Of a stretch of DNA of 61,093 bases, positions 44,189 to 52,899 are shown piece by piece. The first letter of the stretch is position 1. The number at the start of each line of letters is the position of its first letter. Under the pieces are notes generated by a model that saw nothing but the letters and a program-made list of their open reading frames with translations, ran no database searches and was not told where the DNA came from. The stretch spans positions 1 to 61,093 of the forward strand of contig CAVCWT010000016.1 of assembly GCA_963605745.1 (NCBI GenBank), read 5' to 3'. The translations under genes and the position numbers were made by a program. The stretch is from CAG-791 sp963605745 (lineage in GTDB: Bacteria; Bacillota; Clostridia; Lachnospirales; Lachnospiraceae).

Positions 44189-44256
44189 CCTGTCTGTAGA
44201 TCGTTGTTTTTTTATCAATCGACAAACCGTTACATTACAGAAAGGTGGTATAAGAT

Positions 44257-45195
44257 ATGCCTATCGTTACAAGTACTGAACTGTTTAAGAAGGCCTATGA
44301 TGGCGGCTATGCTATCGGCGCTTTCAACATCAACAACATGGAGATCGTTCAGGGAATCACCGATGCAGCAGCAGAGCTGAAGAGCCCTGTTATTCTGCAG
44401 GCTTCTCAGGGCGCCAGAAAGTACGCAAACTCCGTATATCTCGTTAAGCTGGTAGAGGCAGCAGCAGAGCTTCATCCTGAGCTTCCCATCGTTCTGCATC
44501 TGGATCACGGTGCAGATTTCGATGTCTGCAAGGACTGCATTGACAACGGCTTTACTTCCGTTATGATTGACTACTCCGGCCATCCTTTCGCTGAGAACAT
44601 TGAGGTTTCCAAGAGAGTTGCTGAGTATGCTCACGAGCACGGCGTTGTTGTAGAGGCTGAGCTGGGAACTCTGGCAGGTCAGGAGGATGCTGTATCCGTA
44701 GAGGCTGACAAGGCATTCTATACTCATCCGGAAGAGGTTGAGGAGTTCGTTGAGAAGACCGGTGTAGATTCCCTTGCTATTGCAATCGGAACCTCTCACG
44801 GCGCTTACAAGTTCAAGCCCGGCACTGAGCCCAAGCTTCGCCTGGATATCCTGGAAGAGGTTTCCAAGAGACTTCCCGGATTCCCGATCGTTCTTCACGG
44901 ATCTTCTTCCGTTCCGCAGGAGTACGTTAAGATCATCAACGAGAACGGCGGCAAGCTGGTAGATGCAATCGGCGTTCCGGAGGATCAGCTGCGTGAGGCT
45001 GCAAAGCGTGCAGTCTGCAAGATCAACATTGACTCTGACCTTCGTCTGGGCCTGACAGCAGGTATCCGTCAGCACTTTGCAGAGCATCCGGATCATTTCG
45101 ATCCTCGTCAGTATCTCACTGATGGCCGCGCTAACGTTAAGGCAATCGTTGAGCACAAGATCAAGGACGTTCTGGGATCTGACAACACCATCTAA
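44257..45195 (+). CDS. fba: Class II fructose-bisphosphate aldolase
   Basis: Zinc enzyme interconverting fructose-1,6-bisphosphate with triose phosphates; 312 residues. HLDHGADFDVC holds the catalytic Asp and a zinc His; GVVVEAELGTLAGQED and VLHGSSSVP complete the site. AAAGGTGG precedes ATG 44257. Codon use is strongly restricted, as expected for high expression. Confidence 0.97.
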   Translation: MPIVTSTELFKKAYDGGYAIGAFNINNMEIVQGITDAAAELKSPVILQASQGARKYANSVYLVKLVEAAAELHPELPIVLHLDHGADFDVCKDCIDNGFTSVMIDYSGHPFAENIEVSKRVAEYAHEHGVVVEAELGTLAGQEDAVSVEADKAFYTHPEEVEEFVEKTGVDSLAIAIGTSHGAYKFKPGTEPKLRLDILEEVSKRLPGFPIVLHGSSSVPQEYVKIINENGGKLVDAIGVPEDQLREAAKRAVCKINIDSDLRLGLTAGIRQHFAEHPDHFDPRQYLTDGRANVKAIVEHKIKDVLGSDNTI

Positions 45196-45250
45196 TTCTG
45201 ATCCGCGGCATGGTGGATTGGGTTAGGATTGAATCACCTTAAGACAGAGA

Positions 45251-45284
45251 GGGAGTCTGCGGCTGTGGCCGCAGGCTCCCTTTT
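45251..45284 (+). terminator. Rho-independent terminator after fba
   Basis: GGGAGTCTGCGGC (45251-45263) pairs with GCCGCAGGCTCCC (45268-45280), one T-G pair, then TTTT. Confidence 0.9.
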
Positions 45285-45356
45285 GCGGACAGGAAAGCTG
45301 TACTGATACAGCGATTCTTAAATAACCGGCCATATAAACTTGATTGGCTTCGTGGA

Positions 45357-45400
45357 ATGAAAAACAGCTGCTGCCGTTATGTTTCGGCAGCAGCTGTTTT
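45357..45400 (-). terminator. Terminator of the minus-strand murG unit, possibly bidirectional
   Basis: AAAACAGCTGCTGCCG (45361-45376) is a perfect complement of CGGCAGCAGCTGTTTT (45385-45400), loop of eight. Read on the minus strand the stem ends in a run of five T; on plus it ends in TTTT. Confidence 0.88.
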
Positions 45401-45455
45401 GGTTCCGCACACGAATGTTCTTTTGAAGACACCGCTTCGCCGTAAAACCTTTACA

Positions 45456-46517
45456 TTATTGGTTTGCAACGTTCTGAATCAGCTCCAGAATAATCCGGCT
45501 GGAATTGCCCTGTGAACTCTTTTCCATAGCAGCAATATACTGTTCCCGGTTGGTATAAAGCTCGTCCAATTTTTCCAGGATCACATCCGGCAGATCATCG
45601 TCCTGTACAACCATACTGTAGCCTTGCGCCTCAAAGGAAGCGGCGTTGAGCTTCTGGTCGCCGCGTCCTGTGGGAAGCGGCACCAGGAGGTTTGGCTTTT
45701 TCAGCGCGAGCAGCTCGCAGATGGCATTGGCACCGGCCCGGGAGACTACAACATCTGCCATGGCATAGAGGTCCTTGAGCTCCTCTTTGATATATTCGAA
45801 CTGTTTGTATCCTTCGCGGGTCAGCAGGAGATTGTCCATCTTGTCCTTGCCGCACAGATGCACGATCTGAAACCTTTCAAGGAGAGCATCCAGATTATCG
45901 CGAATGGTTTTGTTGACCGATGCAGCGCCAAGAGATCCGCCGATGACCATAAGGACCGGCTTGTCCTGCGTGAAACCGCACATTTTGCGCCCTGCGCCTG
46001 CATCTCCCTGAAACAGCTCATCGCGGATGGGTGTACCCGTCAAAACGGCTTTTGCATCCGGGAGATCCCGGAGCGTTTCCGGGAAATTGCAGCAGATCTT
46101 CGTTGCAAAAGGCAGGCACAGCTTGTTGGCAAGTCCCGGTGTCATATCCGACTCGTGAATAATGCAGGGAATGTGCAGGCTGTGTGCAGCGTGCACAACC
46201 GGTACACCGACATAACCACCTTTTGAAAACACTACATCCGGCTGGAAGGTCTTCAGAAACTTATGCGCCTCATGGTAGCCACGGATGACGCGGAACGGAT
46301 CTGAAAAGTTCTTCGGGTCAAAATAGCGACGAAGCTTTCCAGTCTCAATCGCCTCGTAAGGGATGTTGTAATCCGCTACGAGCTTGCGCTCAATTCCGTT
46401 TATGGAGCCAATGTAGGCAACTTCGAAGCCGGCCTCCTGCAGATACGGGAGGAGAGCCAGGTTTGGTGTGCAGTGTCCGGCGGTTCCGCCGCCGGTCAGT
46501 ACGATTCTCTTACTCAT
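45456..46517 (-). CDS. murG: UDP-GlcNAc--undecaprenyl-PP-MurNAc-pentapeptide GlcNAc transferase
   Basis: Makes lipid II from lipid I at the inner face of the membrane; 353 residues. The N-terminal glycine loop LTGGGTAGHCTPNLALLP, SKGGYVGVPVVHAAH, IHESDMTPGLANK and the C-terminal VVSRAGANAICELLALKKPNLLVPLP are diagnostic. ATG 46517 has GAGGA nine bases upstream; ATG 46526 is too close. It is apart from other mur genes and follows a TSCPD gene by 16 bases. Confidence 0.95.
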   Translation of the reverse strand: MSKRIVLTGGGTAGHCTPNLALLPYLQEAGFEVAYIGSINGIERKLVADYNIPYEAIETGKLRRYFDPKNFSDPFRVIRGYHEAHKFLKTFQPDVVFSKGGYVGVPVVHAAHSLHIPCIIHESDMTPGLANKLCLPFATKICCNFPETLRDLPDAKAVLTGTPIRDELFQGDAGAGRKMCGFTQDKPVLMVIGGSLGAASVNKTIRDNLDALLERFQIVHLCGKDKMDNLLLTREGYKQFEYIKEELKDLYAMADVVVSRAGANAICELLALKKPNLLVPLPTGRGDQKLNAASFEAQGYSMVVQDDDLPDVILEKLDELYTNREQYIAAMEKSSQGNSSRIILELIQNVANQ

Positions 46518-46533
46518 TTTGATCATTCCTCGA

Positions 46534-46788
46534 TTACGAATTCATCTGTTCCAGCACCGCACGGATGGCATGCGAGAGCTGATCCGGACATGAAGTGGAC
46601 TTAAATCCGCAGGTGGTCCCTTCCAGAAGGTCAGCAACCTCTTCGGCTTTTCGGCCCTCGACCAGCTTTGTTACGCCGGAAAGGTTGCCGCTGCAGCCGC
46701 CGGTGAATTTCACCTTGCGGATGATATGATCGTCATCAATCTCTAATTCAATCTGTGAGGAACAGGTTCCGGAAGTCTTATAAATCAT
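46534..46788 (-). CDS. TSCPD domain protein
   Basis: 84 residues containing STSCPDQLSHAI, the TSCPD signature, and CSGNLSGVTKLVEGRKAEEVADLLEGTTCG with more conserved cysteines. This small domain also occurs at the C terminus of class II ribonucleotide reductases; the stand-alone form has no assigned role. It lies upstream of murG in one unit. Confidence 0.85.
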   Translation of the reverse strand: MIYKTSGTCSSQIELEIDDDHIIRKVKFTGGCSGNLSGVTKLVEGRKAEEVADLLEGTTCGFKSTSCPDQLSHAIRAVLEQMNS

Positions 46789-46884
46789 GGTATCTTCTCT
46801 TTTCCTTGATCATGCAGTAATGGGGTATTAAATGGGTGTATCGGATGGGCTTCTCCCTGGATACAAGAGAAAGCTCAACACTTA

Positions 46885-46913
46885 ATTATAGGCTACCGGC
46901 AAAGGAAGGGCAA
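46885..46913 (-). promoter_or_regulatory. Probable minus-strand promoter of the TSCPD-murG unit
   Basis: On the minus strand, TTGCCC (46913-46908), 17-base spacer, perfect TATAAT (46890-46885), about 97 bases before the TSCPD start. Confidence 0.6.
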
Positions 46914-47076
46914 ACAATTACAGCATTTTCTAAAAGTCAAGAGTTTACTAGAACATAAGTTTGTGTTTTAATAGGCTTCCAGCTTTCCTGCAAGGGATGC
47001 AGAAACCATGGAACCTATGCCGAAAATGCTGGATGCGATGGCAACGGGAAATGTTTTTTTACGGAGGACACAGACG

Positions 47077-47265
47077 ATGATCACAGAGCAAATGAAAGCG
47101 AACTGGGAGCAGCAGGACAAGGAGAGACTCGAGGATTACCTGGAGGTTGCACGGAAAAACGGCATTCCGGAGCAGGAGATTCGTGCAATGTTCGACAAGC
47201 TGAAACCTCAGTGGGACGAAATGATTGAGAATCTGGATCGAAGCGGTTTGATTTGCAATCCCTAA
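47077..47265 (+). CDS. Small hypothetical protein, 62 residues
   Basis: Starts MITEQMKANWEQQDKERLED, highly charged and predicted helical, ending MIENLDRSGLICNP. GGAGG nine bases before ATG 47077 makes this a better start than ATG 47008. It resembles no family I know and precedes pgi by 70 bases. Confidence 0.65.
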   Translation: MITEQMKANWEQQDKERLEDYLEVARKNGIPEQEIRAMFDKLKPQWDEMIENLDRSGLICNP

Positions 47266-47335
47266 GCCGTACTGCTAAACTGAAACTGATGTGCAAAAGG
47301 CACAGATTGACAGGAAGAGTAGGAGGTATTGCCCC

Positions 47336-48688
47336 ATGGCAAAGGTTACATTTGATTATTCGAAGGCGAAGAGTTTTGTATCAGAGGATGAGATCCAGAA
47401 TATTGAGAGCCAGGTCCTTGCAGCAAAGGAACTGCTGGTGTCCGGAAAAGGTGCCGGCAATGATTTCCTGGGCTGGGTAAATCTCCCGGTTGACTATGAT
47501 AAGGAAGAGTTCGACCGCATCAAGAAGGCAGCAGCTAAGATTCAGGGCGATTCTGAGGTTCTCCTCGTGCTGGGCATCGGCGGCTCTTATCTGGGCGCAC
47601 GCGCAGCCATCAACTTCCTGCGCCACAGCTTTTACAACAGCGTATCCAAGGAGATCCGCAAGACACCGGAGATCTATTTTGCAGGAAACTCCATCAGCTC
47701 CACGTATCTGGCACAGCTGGTTGAAGTGATCGGCGATCGTGATTTCTCCATCAACGTAATTTCCAAGTCCGGCACCACAACCGAGACATCCATTGCATTC
47801 CGTCTGTTCCGTGAACTTGCTGAGAAAAAGTATGGCAAGGAAGGCGCAGCAAAGAGAATCTACGCAACTACAGATAAGGCGCGCGGAGCACTGAAGACTC
47901 TGGCAAATGCAGAAGGCTATGAGACCTTCGTGATTCCGGACAATGTCGGCGGACGTTTCTCGGTACTGACTGCAGTTGGTCTTCTGCCGATCGCAGTATC
48001 CGGCGCAGACATTGACAAGCTCATGGAGGGCGCTGCCGAAGGCAGACGTCTGGCTATGGAGTCTGACTACGCAGACAACGATGCACTGAAATATGCTGCA
48101 CTGCGCAACATCTTCCTGCGCAAGGGCAAGAGCGTGGAGATTCTGGCAAATTACGAGCCGTCTCTGCATTACACCTCTGAGTGGTGGAAGCAGCTCTACG
48201 GCGAGTCTGAGGGCAAGGACCAGAAGGGCCTCTTCCCGGCAAGCGTGGATCTGACGACAGATCTGCATTCCATGGGACAGTTCATTCAGGATGGCGCACG
48301 TATCATGTTCGAAACGATTCTGAACATCGAGACCCCCAGAGCTGATGTAACCATCGGAAGTGATCCGGAGAACCTGGATGGCTTGAACTTCCTGACTGGC
48401 AAGACCATGCATTTTGCAAATGAGGCAGCCATGAACGGAACCATCCTGGCACATACAGACGGCAGTGTTCCGAACCTGATGGTCAAGATTCCGGAGCAGA
48501 ACGAGTTCTATCTGGGCGAGCTGTTCTATTTCTTTGAGTTTGCCTGCGGCGTATCCGGCTATGTACTGGGTGTAAATCCCTTCAACCAGCCCGGCGTTGA
48601 GTCTTACAAGCACAACATGTTCGCCCTTCTGGGCAAGCCTGGCTTTGAAGGCGAGACCGAGGCACTGAAGGCCAGACTCGCGGAATAA
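47336..48688 (+). CDS. pgi: Glucose-6-phosphate isomerase
   Basis: Interconverts glucose-6-phosphate and fructose-6-phosphate; 450 residues, the usual Firmicute length. Signatures LLVLGIGGSYLGARAAINF near 80, ISKSGTTTETSIAFR near 142, and DNVGGRFSVLTAVGLLP near 202 agree. AGGAGG lies nine bases before ATG 47336. Confidence 0.97.
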   Translation: MAKVTFDYSKAKSFVSEDEIQNIESQVLAAKELLVSGKGAGNDFLGWVNLPVDYDKEEFDRIKKAAAKIQGDSEVLLVLGIGGSYLGARAAINFLRHSFYNSVSKEIRKTPEIYFAGNSISSTYLAQLVEVIGDRDFSINVISKSGTTTETSIAFRLFRELAEKKYGKEGAAKRIYATTDKARGALKTLANAEGYETFVIPDNVGGRFSVLTAVGLLPIAVSGADIDKLMEGAAEGRRLAMESDYADNDALKYAALRNIFLRKGKSVEILANYEPSLHYTSEWWKQLYGESEGKDQKGLFPASVDLTTDLHSMGQFIQDGARIMFETILNIETPRADVTIGSDPENLDGLNFLTGKTMHFANEAAMNGTILAHTDGSVPNLMVKIPEQNEFYLGELFYFFEFACGVSGYVLGVNPFNQPGVESYKHNMFALLGKPGFEGETEALKARLAE

Positions 48689-48780
48689 AGAAGAGGAATC
48701 ATGAACTTATCTTCGGGGCACCCAATTCATTTTGAAATGACAGGCGCTAAACGGACATAAGAAGAGATGACAGGAATCAT

Positions 48781-49644
48781 ATGAAGATTACCCGAAAAGG
48801 AACATCGAAAGAGCTGCTGGAGCGGGACTTCACCAACAGGGACGGGAGCTTGCTTCCGTCCCTGTATTTTCCTTCTCTGGAGGAGGGCGGAGTCGCCATG
48901 AATATGATCACCACGCGGGAGGGTGGGGTCTCCGAGGGGATTTTCTCCTCCATGAATCTGACCACAGGGCGCGGTGACAGCAGTGAAAACGTACTGGAGA
49001 ATTTTTCCCGGGTGGCGGCGGCCTTTGGGACGGATCCGGCACATTGCGTCTGTTCACACCAGGTTCATGAGACCAATGTTCTGCGTGTTGGCAAGGCGGA
49101 TGCCGGGATGGGACTGACCCGGCAGATGAAATGGGAGAGCGCGGACGGCCTCGTAACAAACGAGCCGGGCCTGGTTCTTGCAACCTTCTATGCGGATTGT
49201 GTGCCGCTGTTGTTCGTGGATCCGGTGAGGTGCGCCGTGGGGGCGAGTCACTCCGGCTGGCGCGGCACGGTAGGGCGAATGGGTGCCCGCACGATTGAGA
49301 AGATGCAGCAAGAGTTCGGGACAGACCCAGCCGATGTGCTGGTGGGCATCGGTCCGTCGATTTGCACGGAACATTATGAGGTGAGCGAGGACGTTGCAGA
49401 GGAATTCCGGAAGGCCTTTCCCGGACAGGAGGAACGTCTTCTGGAAGATCGCGGCAATCCAGGCCATTATCAATTAAATCTCTGGGAAGCCTGCAAAATA
49501 ACGCTTCAGGATGCCGGGGTTACAAAGGATCACATCCACGTGACTGATATCTGTACGGCATGCAATCCAGGCGTTTTGTTCAGCCACAGAGCCACCCAGG
49601 GCAAAAGAGGCAATTTTGCGGCGCTGATTATGCTGAGGCCTTAG
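48781..49644 (+). CDS. YfiH/LACC1 family multifunctional purine nucleoside protein
   Basis: 287 residues. Zinc-site residues HQVHET (about 100), ADCVPLLF (about 142) and HSGWRGTVG (about 160) identify the family formerly called polyphenol oxidase; LACC1/FAMIN and bacterial homologues act on purine nucleosides (adenosine deaminase, phosphorylase). The native substrate here is unknown. Confidence 0.92.
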   Translation: MKITRKGTSKELLERDFTNRDGSLLPSLYFPSLEEGGVAMNMITTREGGVSEGIFSSMNLTTGRGDSSENVLENFSRVAAAFGTDPAHCVCSHQVHETNVLRVGKADAGMGLTRQMKWESADGLVTNEPGLVLATFYADCVPLLFVDPVRCAVGASHSGWRGTVGRMGARTIEKMQQEFGTDPADVLVGIGPSICTEHYEVSEDVAEEFRKAFPGQEERLLEDRGNPGHYQLNLWEACKITLQDAGVTKDHIHVTDICTACNPGVLFSHRATQGKRGNFAALIMLRP

Positions 49645-49670
49645 TTACCCTAATTTTTATTTATAGATTT

Positions 49671-49702
49671 GCCTGCATGAGCAGGCATGATATTTTAGCA
49701 CC
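49671..49702. other. Small hairpin and reverse-oriented TTTAGCAC site before the GH13 gene
   Basis: TGCCTGC-ATGA-GCAGGCA around 49670-49687 forms a seven-pair hairpin; TTTAGCAC (49694-49701) is the reverse complement of the core GTGCTAAA found in other spacers. The spacer carries no standard terminator. Confidence 0.45.
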
Positions 49703-49731
49703 TATCTCGATTCAATTAGGAGGAAAAGACA

Positions 49732-51339
49732 ATGCCTGCATGGTTGAAAGATGCTGTTTTTTATGAGATTTATCCGCAATCTTTCTGCGATTCCAACGGA
49801 GACGGAATCGGAGATTTTAACGGGATTATATCCAAACTGGATTACATTAAGGAGCTGGGCTGCAATGCGCTCTGGATTAATCCCTGCTACGATTCGCCCT
49901 TCAAGGATGCCGGCTACGATGTGCGAGATTACAAAAAGGTTGCACCTCGCTACGGCACCAATGAAGATCTGGTAAACCTGTTCCGAAAAGCCCATGCACG
50001 AGGTATGCATGTGCTGCTGGATCTGGTACCGGGACACACCTCAGAGGAGCATGAGTGGTTCCGCATGAGCCAGAAGGCGGAGAAAAACGAATATTCCGAT
50101 CGCTATGTCTGGTCGGAGAATGTCTTTAACGGAATGGCAGGACGTCCCTATGTGGCCGGCGAGTCAGAGCGAAGCGGCGCCTATATGCTGAATTTCTTTA
50201 AGTGCCAGCCGGCATTGAATTACGGATTCCTTCGTCCGAACGAGGATTGGCAGCTGCCGATGGAGGCACCGGCCTGCATGGCAACCAAGGAGGCTATGAA
50301 GGATGTCATGCGTTTCTGGCTGGACCTTGGATGCGACGGCTTCCGCGTGGACATGGCAGATTCCCTGGTAAAGGGCGATGATGAGATGAAGTCGGGAACC
50401 AGCCGCATCTGGAAGGATGTGCGCAGGATGCTGGACCGCGACTATCCGGAGGCAGCTATGGTTTCCGAGTGGTGCAATCCGGAGCTGTCCTTAAAGGCCG
50501 GCTTCCACATGGATTTCATGCTGGATGGCTGGAGCCGTCCCTGCTCGTACCTTCTGCGGGATTATAAAAATTACGACGACCATGCCGTTCTTCACGGGGG
50601 CTTTGCCGGAGATAAAAAGGCCGACTGGCTGGAGGATCACACGTATTTTCGCAAGGATTCCGGTGGATCGATCCGTTCCTTCCTGAATGGCTACGAGAGA
50701 ATGTATGAGAACACAAAGGAGGATGGCTACATCTGCTTTATCACCTGCAACCATGACACGCCGCGTCTGTCCCTCAATCTGGATGACACCGAGAGACGCC
50801 TTGCCTATGCGTTCCTTTTGACCATGCCCGGTGCGCCGTTCATCTATTATGGAGATGAGATCGGCATGCGGTATCAGCAGCAGCTCCCTACCAAGGAGGG
50901 TGGCTATGAGAGAACCGGAACGAGAACGCCGATGCAGTGGGATTCCACAGCAAACCTTGGTTTCTCCACGGCAGCTCCGAAGGACCTCTATCTGCCGGTC
51001 GATCCTTCTGCGGATGCACCGACTGCAGAGAGCCAGATGGCGGACGCAGGTTCTTTGTATCATACCATCAAGGAAGTGCTGGCACTGCGTCATGCCAATG
51101 CAGATCTGCAGGCAGACGGCAGCTTTGAGACCATCTACGGAGAGGACATGGAGCCGATGTACGTTTATCGGAGAGGCAGCCTTATTCTGGCGGTGAACCC
51201 GTCCTCCCAGGAGAGAACGGTGCAGCTCCCGGCAGGAGATAAGGGGACCCATACGAAGACACTGTACACCATCGGAAAGGGCTCCTGCGACGGAACCGCG
51301 GTGACGCTGGCTCCGCAGAGCTTTATTGTATTGCAGTAA
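49732..51339 (+). CDS. GH13 family alpha-glucosidase or trehalose-type glycosidase
   Basis: 535 residues, cytoplasmic (no signal). It starts PAWLKDAVFYEIYPQSFCDSNGDG, the usual GH13 oligosaccharidase start. Catalytic residues are D207 (GFRVDMA), E246 (VSEWCNP) and D342 (CNHDTPR). Such enzymes act on alpha-glucosidic oligosaccharides; the exact substrate (malto-oligosaccharide, trehalose, sucrose) cannot be read here. A strong AGGAGG precedes it. Confidence 0.9.
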   Translation: MPAWLKDAVFYEIYPQSFCDSNGDGIGDFNGIISKLDYIKELGCNALWINPCYDSPFKDAGYDVRDYKKVAPRYGTNEDLVNLFRKAHARGMHVLLDLVPGHTSEEHEWFRMSQKAEKNEYSDRYVWSENVFNGMAGRPYVAGESERSGAYMLNFFKCQPALNYGFLRPNEDWQLPMEAPACMATKEAMKDVMRFWLDLGCDGFRVDMADSLVKGDDEMKSGTSRIWKDVRRMLDRDYPEAAMVSEWCNPELSLKAGFHMDFMLDGWSRPCSYLLRDYKNYDDHAVLHGGFAGDKKADWLEDHTYFRKDSGGSIRSFLNGYERMYENTKEDGYICFITCNHDTPRLSLNLDDTERRLAYAFLLTMPGAPFIYYGDEIGMRYQQQLPTKEGGYERTGTRTPMQWDSTANLGFSTAAPKDLYLPVDPSADAPTAESQMADAGSLYHTIKEVLALRHANADLQADGSFETIYGEDMEPMYVYRRGSLILAVNPSSQERTVQLPAGDKGTHTKTLYTIGKGSCDGTAVTLAPQSFIVLQ

Positions 51340-51488
51340 AGTTTTGCGAAACCGTTCAGCGCCTGACGATTTCAACATGAATTGGCTGCTTGCAGACGAT
51401 TGGAATTGGAATACGAAAAGACACTGCAGTGGCACGGATCTGCAGATGCTGTGGGCGGCGTGCAAGGATAACAGGAAATGGATCACAA

Positions 51489-52811
51489 ATGGATAGCGAT
51501 TGCAGAGGCGGTAAGAGAAAAGTGCACAGAGGCGGGATATTCTATGGAATTGCTACGCTGACACTGACGATCCTGTTGACGGCCTGCGGCAATGACAAGG
51601 GTACCGAGGAGACTCTGACAGGAAATAACCTGTCGGAGTCTCCTGCCATTATGGGTGTGGGAAAATCTTCGGATGCGGTTACGCTGCAGAGGGACCTTGA
51701 ACGGCAGCCGGTGGAACTGCAGGAGAACAGCCAGAGCACGCTGAGCGTTGCCACCTGGATCACGAAAATCGGAGAGATGTATTATCTTTCGGATTGTTAT
51801 CATGATCAGATTCTGTGCCACGAGAATCTGACGGATCCGCTGACAGAATGGTCAGTTCTGACAAATGACGTGCATTATGCCCACACCATCGCCGGAGACG
51901 GAGAGCTTCTTGTTATTGATGACACGGAGAATAACCGCCTGCTGACCATTCACATATCAGATGATCAGCAAGCGTCTGAGAACCTGACGGCGGCGAACGA
52001 GGACGAGCAAAGCGAAGGGACGGCAGAGGCACGTGCGTTGGTCGACCCCGCAGGAGAAGCCGATTCCTCTACCGCGGTTGAGCCAGCAGGAGAAGCCGAT
52101 TCCTCCACCGCGGTTGAGCCTATAGGAGAAGCCGATTCCTTCACCGCAATCGAATCCGCATCGGAATCAGCATCTGTCACAGATGGTGCGTTGGATGGAG
52201 CACGGTACGTCTGGGGGACGACCTTCACGAATGTCGGAAATCGTCCCCATTATGTACAGTATGATGCGAAAAGGGATCAGTTCCTTGCCTGGAGCTCGGA
52301 AACGGGAGAAATGTTCTATCTGAAAAAGGATGCGGCGGCCGGTGAACTGGAGGTCACTCGTGTTTTGCAGCTGGAGGAGCTGGATGGAATCTATGTCCGC
52401 TCCTTTACCATCGAAGAGGATCAGCTGCTCTTTGTCTCGGGACCGGGAAACGGTGAGATTCTGCAGACAGATCTGGAAACGCTGGAGGTGACCGCAAGGT
52501 ATGCCGTGCCGGATGAACTGGCCGGAATGGCACAGATCACCGGAATTCAGGACTACTATTACATCACGGTTTCCACGGACAAGAGTGGCAGCCAGGACGC
52601 AGCTACCATCGTTCGGGTCAGGGATCTGGCAGATCTGGAACAGGGGAACTACGAAGACGTCTATGCGGATCTGGGCCTTTGCGGCGGAACGCCTTACTAT
52701 ATCAATGAAATCGATGGGAGATACTACCTCACTCATCATCGAACCGCCGAGAATATCATCGCCTTTGACGTGACAGACAATGAGATCTGCCATGCGGAGG
52801 TAATTTATTAG
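51489..52811 (+). CDS. Hypothetical lipoprotein with repeat tract and propeller-like C-terminal part
   Basis: About 440 residues that I do not recognise. A signal segment ends in LLTAC (lipobox). Residues about 175-230 contain an imperfect EADSSTAVEPAG repeat. The rest is rich in YYLSDCYHDQILCHE-, YVQYDAKRDQFLAWSS- and YYITVST-type strands, which suggests a beta-propeller, but this is inference. Start is unsure: ATG 51489 has AGGA 12 bases upstream; GTG 51522 is possible. Confidence 0.65.
   Translation: MDSDCRGGKRKVHRGGIFYGIATLTLTILLTACGNDKGTEETLTGNNLSESPAIMGVGKSSDAVTLQRDLERQPVELQENSQSTLSVATWITKIGEMYYLSDCYHDQILCHENLTDPLTEWSVLTNDVHYAHTIAGDGELLVIDDTENNRLLTIHISDDQQASENLTAANEDEQSEGTAEARALVDPAGEADSSTAVEPAGEADSSTAVEPIGEADSFTAIESASESASVTDGALDGARYVWGTTFTNVGNRPHYVQYDAKRDQFLAWSSETGEMFYLKKDAAAGELEVTRVLQLEELDGIYVRSFTIEEDQLLFVSGPGNGEILQTDLETLEVTARYAVPDELAGMAQITGIQDYYYITVSTDKSGSQDAATIVRVRDLADLEQGNYEDVYADLGLCGGTPYYINEIDGRYYLTHHRTAENIIAFDVTDNEICHAEVIY
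52050..52150 (+). repeat. 36-bp coding tandem repeat
   Basis: Three units of 36 bases (52050-52085, 52086-52121, and a partial third to about 52150), with high identity, encode EADSSTAVEPAG-type residues in the lipoprotein. Confidence 0.85.
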
Positions 52812-52840
52812 GTGACGCATGGGATGGCGGACCTTATAAT
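52812..52840 (+). promoter_or_regulatory. Probable sigma-A promoter of pyk
   Basis: GTGACG (52812-52817), 17-base spacer, perfect TATAAT (52835-52840). Confidence 0.65.
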
Positions 52841-52899
52841 AGAGAAGACCATGATTTTGTAACTACAGATCGGCTTTGGAGCCGGAAAGGATATCCATT

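Larger units (their letters stand above)
43874..44256. other. 383-base spacer between ftsH and fba
   Basis: No gene seen. It holds GGGGGG (43976-43981) and CCCCCC (44004-44009) around the palindrome CTAGTATACTAG (43985-43996); a T6 run follows at 44023-44028. Further on are a small GAAG/CTTC hairpin (44046-44057), the terminator at 44060-44092 and the fba promoter. The A/T-rich ACAAAAAC/GTTTTTGT pair at 43917-43940 may also fold. Confidence 0.75.

Noticed and set aside
47381..48613. 410-codon minus-strand frame over pgi
   Set aside because: Shadow of a strongly biased housekeeping gene.
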